A stretch of 18,853 nucleotides of DNA from Pseudomonadota bacterium (GCA_022572335.1 JACZWD010000020.1:1-18853); one strand, 5' to 3'; positions 1 to 7,828 are shown, counted from the stretch's first letter. Notes: a model not told the origin generated them from the letters alone. Program-made: numbers and translations.

Positions 1-64
1 CGCCCAACAACGCCGCCGCAATGACGGCGGCGCCGAGAAGACGCAGCGCGCCGGAGGCCCTCAT
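1..64 (-). CDS. N-terminus of an exported protein, cut by the window edge
   Basis: Only the first 21 or so codons are in the window. They read M-R-A-S-G-A-L-R-L-L followed by a run of Ala, Val, Ile and Leu, which is the basic N-region plus hydrophobic core of a signal peptide or a first membrane helix. The ATG is at 64 on the minus strand; upstream there is only a weak purine stretch (GGACAA) as a ribosome-binding site. The mature part lies outside the window, so no function can be given. It lies downstream of the cyclotransferase-like gene on the same strand, about 100 bases away. Confidence 0.5.
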   Translation of the reverse strand, partial: MRASGALRLLGAAVIAAALLG

Positions 65-164
65 CGGACGTTGTCCGCCTGGTCCATGGCGTAAGGCTAG
101 TATCCGTCGGTGCCTATCCGCAAGCCATCGATGCGCGCCGGGCGGGCGGGGCGCAAGGGGAAAA

Positions 165-890
165 TCAAACGGCAATGGGCGTGAACCCGCCATAGGAGAA
201 GGGGCGGCCGTCGCTTTTCAGGGTGTCGGTGCGGGCGAGGCGCGTCTTCTCCTCGGAAATCGTCTCGCGGATAAAATCATCGAGGGGGCGGCCCGGCGCC
301 AGGCGGTCGCGGGCCAGGGCCAGCACCTGTTCCTCGGTCAGGGCCGGCCACCGCCGCCCGGTCGCCGGCACGGCGGCAAGGGCGACGGGCGCATCGTCGC
401 TGATCAGGCAGCCGTGGCGGCCGACGTAGGCGAAGGCGTGGGTCAGCACGCCGCCGCCGTCCATGCGCACCTGGATGCCGTCCAGGCGTCCGAAATCATA
501 GTTCCGCCCGACGGCCTCGGTTTCGTGCAGGCGCCGCTGCTGGGCCGGCGTCAGCCAGTTGACGAACAGCGACGCCGTGGCCCCGGGCGCCTGGTGAAGG
601 GTCGCCGGGATGGATCCGCTTGTCGAGAAATGGGCGGAATAGACGGCGTCGAAACCGGTCACCCGGGCGCGGATCACCGGGACCGGCCCATCGATGAAGC
701 CGGCCAGCTTGCGGGCCAGCCGCTCCGGCGACTGGTTGGAGCCGCAGGCGAGTACCGGCTGGCGTCCGCAAAGGTCCGGCAGCGGGCCGCCTTCGGGCAG
801 TTCCTGGTAACCGCCTTCGGCCAGCACGTACGAGCGGGCCGGGATTTGGTAGGGATAGGACTTGGCCCACCGCAGGGGATCGTGATCCAT
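165..890 (-). CDS. Gamma-glutamylcyclotransferase-like protein
   Basis: A 241-residue protein whose middle matches the gamma-glutamylcyclotransferase/AIG2-like fold. The phosphate-binding-type loop reads PVLACGSNQSPERL (residues 45-58), corresponding to the family's YGSN loop. A Glu-rich stretch LHETEAVGRNYDF (121-133) sits where the family carries its catalytic Glu. Family members convert gamma-glutamyl peptides to 5-oxoproline, but many bacterial members have no assigned substrate, so the reaction here is inferred from the fold only. It has no signal peptide and should be cytoplasmic. Its ATG lies 9 bases after the stop codon of the upstream HD-GYP gene, so the two are probably one transcript. 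The N-terminal 40 residues (aromatic and Pro-rich) are not part of the usual domain. I am fairly sure of the gene and moderately sure of the family. Confidence 0.7.
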   Translation of the reverse strand: MDHDPLRWAKSYPYQIPARSYVLAEGGYQELPEGGPLPDLCGRQPVLACGSNQSPERLARKLAGFIDGPVPVIRARVTGFDAVYSAHFSTSGSIPATLHQAPGATASLFVNWLTPAQQRRLHETEAVGRNYDFGRLDGIQVRMDGGGVLTHAFAYVGRHGCLISDDAPVALAAVPATGRRWPALTEEQVLALARDRLAPGRPLDDFIRETISEEKTRLARTDTLKSDGRPFSYGGFTPIAV

Positions 891-899
891 CGCCTCGCT

Positions 900-2699
900 T
901 CATTCGCCGCGGGGATCCGCGTACCCGGCGATATCCACGTCGTCGATCTGTTCCGGCGGGAGGAATTGTTCCGCGTATTCCTTGTAGACGCCGGACTTCA
1001 GGAACAACGAGAAAAGGTCGGCGTCGATGTGACGGTCCCTGCGCATGGCGGACATGATGCGGATGGCCTCGCTCAGGGGTTTGGCCGTCTTGTAGGGGCG
1101 GTCGGCCGCGGTCAGGGCCTCGAAGATGTCGGCGATGGCCATGATGCGGGCGGGGATCGACATGTCGTCCCCGTGCAGCCGGCGGGGATAGCCGGCGCCG
1201 TCCATTTTCTCGTGATGGGCGCCGGCGTATTCCGGCACCCGGCGCAGGTTCTTCGGAAACGGGAGCTTCTCCAGCATGGTGATGGTCTGCACGATGTGGT
1301 CGTTGATCTTGAAACGCTCCTCGGGCGTCAGGGTGCCGCGCGGGATGCACAGGTTGTACACCTCGCCCAGATTGTATTGGTGCTCGGGCGTCTGCATCCG
1401 GAAGCCCCGGGCCTCGCCGTCGGAATTGCCGGCGCCGGGCTCGCGGGGGATGATGTGCTCTTCCTTGTCCGAGAGCAGGAACTCGTCGGCCGGCAGGCCG
1501 GTCGCCGGCGCCCGTTCCTTGCGCTTCATTTCCCCGTGGGCGAGGCCGAGCCGGTCGTCCAGGGTACGGGTCCACCGCGTCCGGGCGATGCGCTTGATTT
1601 TCTCCATGCTTTCCGGCGCCGTGGACTCGGTCCCGATGTTGTGTTCGGCGATGAAGGCGAAGTCGTCGTCCAACCGGGCCAGGCGGGCCTCCATGTCCCG
1701 GCGCAGCGCGTCCGCGTCGCCGCCGCCGTTGAGCCGCGATTTGAGGTATTCGATTTCCACATCCCGCTTGACGACCTCGAAGCGGGTGCGGATCTCATGG
1801 ACGCGGTTATAGAGCGTCTCCAGTTTCGTCGCCTTGTCGACCACGTATTCCGGCGTGGTGATCTTGCCGCAGTCGTGCAGCCACGCCGCGATATGCAGTT
1901 CGTACCATTCGTCCTCGGTGAGGTTGAAATCGGCGAACGGACGGTCCTGGGACTCGCAGGCGGCCTCGGCCAGCATCCGGGCCAGCACCGGCACGCGCTG
2001 GCAGTGGCCGCCGGTATACGGCGACTTGGCGTCGATGGCCGAGGCGATGAGCTTGATGAAGGAGTCCAAGAGGGTCTTCTGGGAGTCCAGCAGCCGCTGG
2101 TTGGCGAGGGCGACGGCGGCCTGGGAGGCCAGGGCCTCGACGAAGGGCTGAATCCCGCTGTCGAAGGGGATCACCTCGCCGGTCCGGGGGTCGAGGGCGT
2201 TGAGCAGCTGGAGAACGCCGATAACCTCGCCGTCCCGGTCCTTGAGGGGGACCGTGAGGAAGGATTGGGAACGGTACCCCGTTTCCCGGTCGAACTCCCG
2301 CGGTCCCGTGAAGTCGAACTCCTTGACCTCGTAGGCGTCGGGGATGTTGACGGTGGCCCCCGTGAGCGCCGCGTGGGAGGCCACGTTCTGGTGATTGGGT
2401 TGGCCCGTGTCGCGGTCATACAGCGGCAGCGGCGGAAAGGGAATCGCCTCGCCCGTGGTGCCCCCCTTGGCGATGTCGAGGGAATCCGTGCGCATGATTT
2501 CGAATTTCAGATGGTCGTCCCCGGTGCGCAGATACAGCGTGCCGCCATCGGCGTTGCACATGTCCTTGGCCTCCAGCAGGATCATCTCCATGAGGCGGTC
2601 GTGATTGCGCTCGTTCGAAAGCGCGATGCCGATGTCGATCAGCCGCGCGAAGCCTTCGGCGGTATTGTCGTGGCCTGTGTCGGGGTTTGTGCCTGCCAT
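900..2699 (-). CDS. GAF domain plus HD-GYP phosphodiesterase/phosphohydrolase
   Basis: With the chosen start this is a 599-residue cytoplasmic signalling protein. A GAF domain covers roughly residues 15-205 (ending QAAVALANQRLL) and an HD-GYP domain follows. The HD part reads AAWLHDCGKI (271-280; H275, D276, K279) and the diagnostic part reads HHEKMDGAGYP (495-505), followed by ADIFEALTAADRPY (523-536). HD-GYP proteins typically hydrolyse cyclic-di-GMP. HD and GYP halves are usually about 60 residues apart; here there are about 215, with a charged, probably coiled-coil insert (about 305-455). The frame stays open to 3140, but the upstream part is GC-rich and unlike a domain. ATG 2699 has GGATGG upstream; ATG 2714, five codons earlier, is an alternative. 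No output domain other than HD-GYP is seen. It probably heads an operon with the cyclotransferase-like gene. Confidence 0.85.
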   Translation of the reverse strand: MAGTNPDTGHDNTAEGFARLIDIGIALSNERNHDRLMEMILLEAKDMCNADGGTLYLRTGDDHLKFEIMRTDSLDIAKGGTTGEAIPFPPLPLYDRDTGQPNHQNVASHAALTGATVNIPDAYEVKEFDFTGPREFDRETGYRSQSFLTVPLKDRDGEVIGVLQLLNALDPRTGEVIPFDSGIQPFVEALASQAAVALANQRLLDSQKTLLDSFIKLIASAIDAKSPYTGGHCQRVPVLARMLAEAACESQDRPFADFNLTEDEWYELHIAAWLHDCGKITTPEYVVDKATKLETLYNRVHEIRTRFEVVKRDVEIEYLKSRLNGGGDADALRRDMEARLARLDDDFAFIAEHNIGTESTAPESMEKIKRIARTRWTRTLDDRLGLAHGEMKRKERAPATGLPADEFLLSDKEEHIIPREPGAGNSDGEARGFRMQTPEHQYNLGEVYNLCIPRGTLTPEERFKINDHIVQTITMLEKLPFPKNLRRVPEYAGAHHEKMDGAGYPRRLHGDDMSIPARIMAIADIFEALTAADRPYKTAKPLSEAIRIMSAMRRDRHIDADLFSLFLKSGVYKEYAEQFLPPEQIDDVDIAGYADPRGE

Positions 2700-2714
2700 G
2701 GTCCATCCAGTCAT

Positions 2715-3042
2715 GCGCCCTGCCGCGGCGGGCCGCCCGCGCGGCCGCCCGCGCCGTTTCCTGCCGGAGGATGTGTGAACGGAATCCGCCGCCCCTTCGG
2801 GGAGGTCGCCGCCATGATTCCCGCCATCGAAACGTGGCGTGAACCGTATCGGTGTTGGCGCCCAAAAACAACCGGCGCGGCGGCCCGGACCGTGTCCAGG
2901 GCGGCGCCCGCCCGCCCGTGGGGACGCCGACGGGGCGGATTCCGGCCGGCCGTTCGAGGGTTCCCGCGAAGCGCCCCGGTTGACGGCGCCGCGCGCCGCT
3001 TTTACGGTCCCCGGCGCGCCCATCACCTGCCGGTCCCCGGAC
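2715..3042. other. Divergent intergenic region between HD-GYP gene and lysK
   Basis: About 330 bases separate the two divergent starts. Both strands are open here because of the high GC content, but the translations are low-complexity and Arg/Pro-rich, so I do not call coding sequence. Promoters for both genes must lie here, yet I see no convincing -35/-10 pair. No repeat or RNA gene was recognised. Confidence 0.45.
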
Positions 3043-4626
3043 ATGTCGGACCTTCGCGACCTCGCCCCGAGCAGCAACGCCTGGCCCTTCGTCGAGGCGC
3101 GCGGCGTGCTCAAGCGGATGGGCGGCGGCGTGCCGGACAAGGGCTACGTGTTGTTCGAGACCGGGTATGGGCCGTCCGGCCTGCCCCACATCGGCACCTT
3201 CGCCGAGGTGGCGCGCACGGCCATGGTGCGCCATGCGTTCTCCATGCTGTCCGACATCCCGACCAGGCTGTTCGCCTTTTCCGACGACATGGACGGCCTG
3301 CGCAAGGTGCCCGACAACATCCCCGAGCGCGACATGGTGGCCCGGCACCTGGGCAGGCCGCTGACCTCCATTCCCGACCCCTTCGGCACCCACGAGAGCT
3401 TCGGCCACCACAACAACGCACGGCTTCAGGCCTTCCTCGACGCCTTCGGCTTCGACTACGAGTTCCATAGCGCCACCGAGTGTTACAAGAGCGGCCGCTT
3501 CGACCGTGTCCTGCTGACGGTGCTGGAACGCTACGACGCGGTGACCGGCGTCATCCTGCCCACCCTGGGGCCGGAGCGGCGCGCCACGTACAGTCCGTTT
3601 TTGCCTCTCTGCCCGAAGACCGGCAGGGTGTTGCAGGCGGTCGTCGTGCACCGCGACGTGGACGCCGGCACCATCGTCTACGAGGACGAGGACGGCGCGA
3701 CGGTGGAGGTGCCGGTCACCGGGGGCCACTGCAAACTGCAGTGGAAGGCGGACTGGGCCATGCGCTGGGTGGCGCTGGGCGTGGACTACGAGATGTCGGG
3801 CAAGGACCTGATCGACTCGGTGCGCCTGTCGGGGAAGATCTGCCGCGTCCTCGGCGCCGAGCCGCCGGTCGGGTTCACTTACGAGCTGTTCCTGGACGAG
3901 AACGGCGAGAAGATCTCCAAGTCCCGGGGCAACGGCCTGGCGGTGGAGGAGTGGCTGCGCTACGCCCCGCCGGAAACCCTGGCCCTGTTCATGTACCGCA
4001 AGCCGAAGGCGGCCAAGCGGCTCTACTTCGATGCCATTCCGCGCACCGTGGACGACTACCTGGGCCACCTGCGCGGCTTTCCCGGCCAGGAAGGCGCCAA
4101 GCGCCTGGACAATCCCGCCTGGCACATCCACCGGGGAACGCCGCCGGCCGAGGACGTCCAATTGAGCTACAACGTTCTGCTCAACCTGGCCAGCGTCTGC
4201 CATACCGAGGACAAGGCGGTGCTGTGGCACTTCATCTCGCGCCACCTCGGCGGCGCGGCGGCGCGGAAATCGCCCGTTCTCGACACGCTGGTGGACTGCG
4301 CCATCAATTATTACCGGGACTTCGTCAAGCCGGCGAAGCGCTACCGGGCGGCGACGGAGGAGGAGAAACGGGCCCTCGCCGATCTGGCCCAGGCCCTCGA
4401 CGCCCTGCCCCGGGACGCCGACGGCGAAACCATCCAGAACGCGGTCTACGAGATCGGCAAGCGCCATCCGTTCCCCGATCTCAAGTCCTGGTTCCGGGCC
4501 CTCTACGAGATTCTCCTCGGCCAGAGCGAGGGGCCGCGCATGGGCTCGTTCATCGCGCTGTACGGGCTCGACGAATCGACGGCGCTCATCCGCCGCGCCA
4601 TCGCCGGGGAGGACCTGAGCCGATAG
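3043..4626 (+). CDS. lysK: Lysyl-tRNA synthetase, class I
   Basis: A 527-residue class I lysyl-tRNA synthetase, which charges tRNA-Lys with lysine in the cytoplasm using ATP. The class I signatures are intact: the HIGH-type motif is GLPHIGTF (residues 46-53) and the KMSKS-type loop is KISKSRGN (290-297). The length is usual for the family. This archaeal-type enzyme replaces class II LysS in many alphaproteobacteria. Position 3043 is chosen because the translation from there (MSDLRDLAPSSNAWPF) looks like the family N-terminus; the 68 codons open upstream do not. The ribosome-binding site is weak. The gene is divergent from the HD-GYP gene and convergent with the substrate-binding protein, so it is probably transcribed alone. 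Family assignment is near certain. Confidence 0.95.
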   Translation: MSDLRDLAPSSNAWPFVEARGVLKRMGGGVPDKGYVLFETGYGPSGLPHIGTFAEVARTAMVRHAFSMLSDIPTRLFAFSDDMDGLRKVPDNIPERDMVARHLGRPLTSIPDPFGTHESFGHHNNARLQAFLDAFGFDYEFHSATECYKSGRFDRVLLTVLERYDAVTGVILPTLGPERRATYSPFLPLCPKTGRVLQAVVVHRDVDAGTIVYEDEDGATVEVPVTGGHCKLQWKADWAMRWVALGVDYEMSGKDLIDSVRLSGKICRVLGAEPPVGFTYELFLDENGEKISKSRGNGLAVEEWLRYAPPETLALFMYRKPKAAKRLYFDAIPRTVDDYLGHLRGFPGQEGAKRLDNPAWHIHRGTPPAEDVQLSYNVLLNLASVCHTEDKAVLWHFISRHLGGAAARKSPVLDTLVDCAINYYRDFVKPAKRYRAATEEEKRALADLAQALDALPRDADGETIQNAVYEIGKRHPFPDLKSWFRALYEILLGQSEGPRMGSFIALYGLDESTALIRRAIAGEDLSR

Positions 4627-4789
4627 GGGCCCGCGAATCGCTCCTTGTCCGTACCCCGGCCCGGGCCTCGTCTCGGCGAATCCGAAAGTCAGCCGGATAC
4701 ACCCTCAAATCACGGGGGACGCTTATCGAGCTTATCGATATGAGACCGTGCCGAGCCCCCGACACGGCGCCGATCAGGCGGGGAATTCC

Positions 4790-5677
4790 CTAGTCCGAGG
4801 GTGGCGGCACGATCACTTCGGCGTAGGCGTCGCCATCGGTCGTCCGCCCGACGTTGCGGAACACGTCCAGGGTGACCTCGAAGGCGGATTTCGTAATCTC
4901 CACATGGGGCGCCCAACAGCCGAGCTTCTGATAGAAGCCGATGGTCGCGGCAAGGACGTCTTGGTCGATGTCGGGGAAGTGCGAGGCCTCGGCGGCGGCG
5001 ATTTCGGCGGCAGGCACCTCGTTGATCCAGGCCCGCGTCTTCCTGTAGGCGCGCATGAAGGCTTTCGCCATGTCCGTTTCCAGCCATTCGCGGGTGGCGG
5101 CGAGGCTGGAGAACGCGCACGGGCCGATCGCCTCGCCGACCGAGGCGACCACGTGCCCGACACCGTCGTGTTCCAACTGCTGCGGCGCCGGCCCCTGCTG
5201 GTGGATGTAGTCGCCCTCGCCGCCACGGAAGGCGGCGTCCATCTCGGCCGCGCTGCCCTTGTCCACGGCGACGATCGAGGCGTAGTCCAAACCCTGTTTC
5301 AGGCAGGCGTACTTGAACATGGCCAAGGGCTGGCCGCCGTGGTCCACCAGCACCGTCCGGCCCGCCAGTTTGGACCAGGCGAAGTCCGCATCGGGTTGGC
5401 GCGCGGTCACGAAGAAGCCGTCCATCTCATTGATCTGGGCGAAGTGGACCGCGGGCGGCGTCTCGCCCTTTTCGAGGGAGCTCAATCCCTGGGAGACCGC
5501 CGACTGGGCGACATGGGCGGAGCCATCTAAGAGCGCCGCGATCGCCGAAACGCCCGGGGCCGCTATGGACAGGTCGGGGTCGAGCCCTTCCGCCTGCAGG
5601 AAGCCCCCGGCGGCGGTGCCGATCAGCGGGCTGTAGAAGGCGGGAAAACGGGTGAACTGGATGTTGATGCGGGCCAT
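4790..5677 (-). CDS. NMT1/THI5-like substrate-binding protein without signal peptide
   Basis: A 295-residue protein with the type II periplasmic-binding-protein layout of NMT1/THI5/SsuA-like ABC substrate-binding proteins: an N-terminal beta strand (INIQFTRFPAFYSPLIG), then GFLQAEGLDPDLS, a small-residue ligand-loop region (AALLDGSAHVAQSAVSQ), KLAGRTVLVDHGG at the start of lobe 2, and a helical C-terminus. Such proteins bind small ligands such as pyrimidines, nitrate or sulfonates; nothing here identifies the ligand. ATG 5677 is chosen because GAGGA lies 9 bases upstream and the fold begins at once. From this start there is no signal peptide or lipobox, which is odd for a transporter subunit. 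No ABC permease or ATPase gene lies in the window, so it may act as a cytoplasmic ligand-binding protein or enzyme. The family is fairly sure; the function is open. Confidence 0.8.
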   Translation of the reverse strand: MARINIQFTRFPAFYSPLIGTAAGGFLQAEGLDPDLSIAAPGVSAIAALLDGSAHVAQSAVSQGLSSLEKGETPPAVHFAQINEMDGFFVTARQPDADFAWSKLAGRTVLVDHGGQPLAMFKYACLKQGLDYASIVAVDKGSAAEMDAAFRGGEGDYIHQQGPAPQQLEHDGVGHVVASVGEAIGPCAFSSLAATREWLETDMAKAFMRAYRKTRAWINEVPAAEIAAAEASHFPDIDQDVLAATIGFYQKLGCWAPHVEITKSAFEVTLDVFRNVGRTTDGDAYAEVIVPPPSD

Positions 5678-5723
5678 GGGTGCGTCCTCGTCTCGTGGTT
5701 GATCCGACTTTTCCAAATAAGCT

Positions 5724-5752
5724 CCGGAAGGATGGTCATTGTACCTTCCCGG
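5724..5752. promoter_or_regulatory. Inverted repeat upstream of the substrate-binding protein gene
   Basis: The arms CCGGAAGG and CCTTCCCGG are separated by 12 bases that, on the minus strand, contain TACAAT, a good -10 hexamer. The repeat lies about 50-75 bases upstream of the ATG at 5677. It could be an operator overlapping the promoter, but no good -35 is visible. Inference only. Confidence 0.3.
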
Positions 5753-5803
5753 CACGATCCGCGGTATCGGTTGTGTAGCGGCACCATCCGGCCGGGAAGA
5801 TAA

Positions 5804-5880
5804 CCCCCCCTGGATCCCATTTATCGGGTTCCAAGGGCCGACGGCCCTTGGTGGGGATCGATAAGGGGCGACGCCCCTTT
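5804..5880 (-). repeat. Multi-palindrome intergenic repeat, copy 1
   Basis: On the minus strand this reads as a hairpin AAGGGGC-GTC-GCCCCTT (5863-5879), a spacer GATCCCCA, a second perfect hairpin with 9-base arms CCAAGGGCC/GGCCCTTGG (5831-5851), then AACCCGATAAATGGGATCCAGGGG in degenerate form. The same order of parts occurs at 12770-12852 on the other strand. The first hairpin begins immediately after the aminotransferase stop codon, so it may act as a transcription attenuator or mRNA 3' protector, although no T-run follows. Dispersed palindromic repeats of this style are common between genes in Rhodospirillales-like genomes. Confidence 0.75.
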
Positions 5881-6734
5881 CAGCCGCCGCGGGCGAAGGC
5901 GAAATAGAGCTCGCGCGCCTTGCGGTACACCGGGCCGGCCTCGAGATCCCGGTCTTCGAGGCGGACGCACGGCGCCACCTTGTAATAGTTGCCGGTGCCG
6001 AACAGCTCGTCGGCGTCGAGCAGGTCTTCGAATGCGATGGTCCTTTGGCGGACCGTGAGGCCGGCCTCGCGCAGGAGCGCGATGACCCGCTGGCGGGTGA
6101 TGCCGTCGAGGAAGGTGCCGTTGGGCGCGGGCGTCAGGACGACGCCGTCCAGGACCATGAACAGGTTGGCATAGGCGAATTCGGCGACGTTGCCGTCGGG
6201 GTCGAGGACGACGGCGGTATCGAAGCCCTTTTCCCCGGCCTCCGATACGCAGCGTGCCACGTTGGGATACAGGCAGGACGCCTTGGCCCGGGTCGGCGCC
6301 ATGTCCGGCGCCGGCCGGCGGTAGCTCGACAGACAGGCGCTGAACCCGTCGGCCGCGGGCAGGGCCGATTCATAGACCGTCAGCACGAAGCGCGTGCTGT
6401 CCGGATCGGGCATGATGAACCCGTCCTCGGCATAGAACATGGGGCAGATGTAAAGCTCGGCGTCCTCGGGAAACTGGCGGATTCCCTGCCACGCCAGCGC
6501 CGTGATCTGGGCTCCGTCGAGCTTCGGGGCGAGGCCCAGGATGCGGGCCGAGGCCACCACCCGCGCGCAATGGCGGTCCAGGTCCGGCGCCACGCCGGCG
6601 AAAGCCCGCGCGCCGTCGAATACCACCGACGACAACCAGACGGCATGGCTGTGCGGCCCCAGCACCAGGGGCCTGCCGTCCTGCCAGCGCCCGTCCACAT
6701 AGGCCCGCGCGCGGCCAACCTTCACCTTCGTCAT
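5880..6734 (-). CDS. Class IV aminotransferase, branched-chain aminotransferase-like
   Basis: A 284-residue PLP enzyme of fold type IV, the branched-chain aminotransferase/D-amino-acid aminotransferase/ADC lyase group. Visible marks are VVFDGARAF (37-45, matching the family VFEGxRAY), the probable PLP lysine K151 in RAKASCLYPN, the conserved Glu of NVAEFAYANLF (182-192), and GTFLDGITRQRVI (206-218). It should transfer an amino group between a branched-chain or similar amino acid and a 2-oxo acid in the cytoplasm. Two places depart from typical IlvE: the residues after the lysine (SCLYPN rather than GGNY) and GTGNYYKVAPC near the C-terminus, where IlvE has GTAAEVTP. The substrate may therefore differ, and I give no gene symbol. 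A GGAG sits about 10 bases before the ATG. The multi-palindrome repeat abuts the stop codon. Confidence 0.85.
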   Translation of the reverse strand: MTKVKVGRARAYVDGRWQDGRPLVLGPHSHAVWLSSVVFDGARAFAGVAPDLDRHCARVVASARILGLAPKLDGAQITALAWQGIRQFPEDAELYICPMFYAEDGFIMPDPDSTRFVLTVYESALPAADGFSACLSSYRRPAPDMAPTRAKASCLYPNVARCVSEAGEKGFDTAVVLDPDGNVAEFAYANLFMVLDGVVLTPAPNGTFLDGITRQRVIALLREAGLTVRQRTIAFEDLLDADELFGTGNYYKVAPCVRLEDRDLEAGPVYRKARELYFAFARGG

Positions 6735-6871
6735 TGCCCATCTCCACGGGTTCGGTCGCCGGCCGCCGACAGCATATGCGCGCCCCGCCGGCCCGCCAAC
6801 CGGTAGCGCCGGGGAAGCCGCCCGCCGGGTGTGCCGCCCGAGGATTTCGCGGAAGCGGGGCTTTCTACCAG

Positions 6872-6891
6872 GGAGCGCCGATCAGCGCTCC
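6872..6891 (-). terminator. Hairpin after the S24-like regulator
   Basis: On the minus strand GGAGCGC-TGATCG-GCGCTCC forms a perfect 7-base stem with a 6-base loop, starting 7 bases after the regulator's stop codon. No T-run follows, so it is either a GC-rich weak terminator or an mRNA 3' structure. Confidence 0.45.
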
Positions 6892-6897
6892 TTGGGT

Positions 6898-7524
6898 TTA
6901 CTGGCTGGCCCACACGATGCGGGCCATCCACCGAGCGTCGTCGACCGGGAGGGTGCGGTCCGCGTGCCGGGGATTGAAGGATCCGACGTCGATCCTGCCG
7001 GCGGAACGGCGGCGCACCACGCCGGCCGTCACCGCGCCGCTCCCGGTTCCGATCACCACGCGGTCGCCGCGGCGGATGTTGGCGCGGGGCGAAACGATCA
7101 CCGTATCGCCGTCGCGGTACACCGGCTCCATGCCGTCGCCGCTGATTTCCAAGGCGTAGGAATGGGGGTCGCCGAGGGCCGGGACGGCGATTTCGTCCCA
7201 GGCGGGCCCGACGGGATGGCCGGCGTCGTCGAAGCAGCCCGCCATTGCCGCCTGGGGGAAACCGATCACCGGGATGGTGCGGGAAATCCCGGAGCCGCCG
7301 CCGACGTAGGAGACGAACTCTTCCAGGCCCGCCCCCGTCGCCGCCAGGATCTTGGCGATGCTTTCGGTGCCCGGCCAGCGCAGTCTGCCGTGCCGCGTCG
7401 TGCGCTTGCTTTTGTTGAACGTGGTGGGATCCAGGCCCGACCGCCGCGCCAGTCCCGACGCGGAAAAGCCGTATTCCCTGGCCAGACGGTCGATGGCGCG
7501 CCAGATGTCCGAATGGGTGAGCAT
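6898..7524 (-). CDS. S24/LexA-like transcriptional regulator lacking its catalytic residues
   Basis: A 208-residue protein with an N-terminal helix-turn-helix (about 5-68; IDRLAREYGFSASGLARRSG then LDPTTFNKSKR) and a C-terminal S24 peptidase-like domain (about 85-208). Family members are DNA-binding repressors whose C-domain dimerises and, in LexA- and CI-like members, self-cleaves with a Ser-Lys dyad. The Ser motif reads SGDGMEPVYRDGD, with Gly131 (GGC) where Ser is expected, and the Lys motif reads AVTAGVV, with Gly168 where homologues I know carry Lys (MAKEL-like). It is therefore predicted unable to cleave itself. An Ala-Gly pair (95-96) sits where a cleavage site would be. ATG 7524 is chosen because the HTH starts at once; the frame upstream is GC-rich and unlike protein. 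A perfect palindrome lies just upstream. Confidence 0.85.
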   Translation of the reverse strand: MLTHSDIWRAIDRLAREYGFSASGLARRSGLDPTTFNKSKRTTRHGRLRWPGTESIAKILAATGAGLEEFVSYVGGGSGISRTIPVIGFPQAAMAGCFDDAGHPVGPAWDEIAVPALGDPHSYALEISGDGMEPVYRDGDTVIVSPRANIRRGDRVVIGTGSGAVTAGVVRRRSAGRIDVGSFNPRHADRTLPVDDARWMARIVWASQ

Positions 7525-7526
7525 GG

Positions 7527-7536
7527 GAACATGTTC
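7527..7536. promoter_or_regulatory. Candidate autoregulatory operator
   Basis: GAACATGTTC is a perfect 10-base palindrome three bases upstream of the S24-like gene's ATG. It has the GAAC/GTTC half-sites common to LexA-like repressors but is not the alphaproteobacterial GTTC-N7-GTTC SOS box. TTGCAC lies upstream on the minus strand with 17-base spacing to GAACAT, so the palindrome would overlap a -10. Inference. Confidence 0.35.
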
Positions 7537-7828
7537 ATATAAAGCCCGCCGGGGTGCAACAGGTTCCGCGGCGGTCCCCGTGCGCCGGGGAAGGCCCCCG
7601 CGGCCCCCGGCCGGGCCGCTGATGGCAACCATGATGTTCACTGGCTGCGGCGGTCCGGTCCCGTCCCGTGCCTTCGTGGGGGCCTGCCGGCGCTTTTGGC
7701 GGACCCGCAGCGGCGGGCGCGGTCGGCCGCGGGGGTATGGGGGCGACGCCCGGAACCGTGGACCCGGTTGGCGGAATGCGGGGCGGCGCGGCGCTGAATC
7801 TCCCCGCATAATGAAAAAACTCCGCCTG

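Noticed and set aside
21..3470. A continuous 1149-codon open frame on the plus strand
   Set aside because: It is antisense to the cyclotransferase-like and HD-GYP genes and overlaps lysK in another frame. Its translation is Gly/Arg/Val-rich without domain motifs, a normal by-product of high GC.
2416..4467. A 683-codon minus-strand frame opposite lysK
   Set aside because: Shadow of the lysK codon pattern; no recognisable motif, and lysK itself is certain.
4721..4738. Tandem 9-base repeat GCTTATCGA between the convergent lysK and binding-protein genes
   Set aside because: Only two units; likely chance or slippage, with no role suggested.
7300..7600. Alphaproteobacterial SOS box (GTTC-N7-GTTC) near the LexA-like gene
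   Set aside because: No such spacing is present; only the GAACATGTTC palindrome, which is reported separately as a candidate operator.
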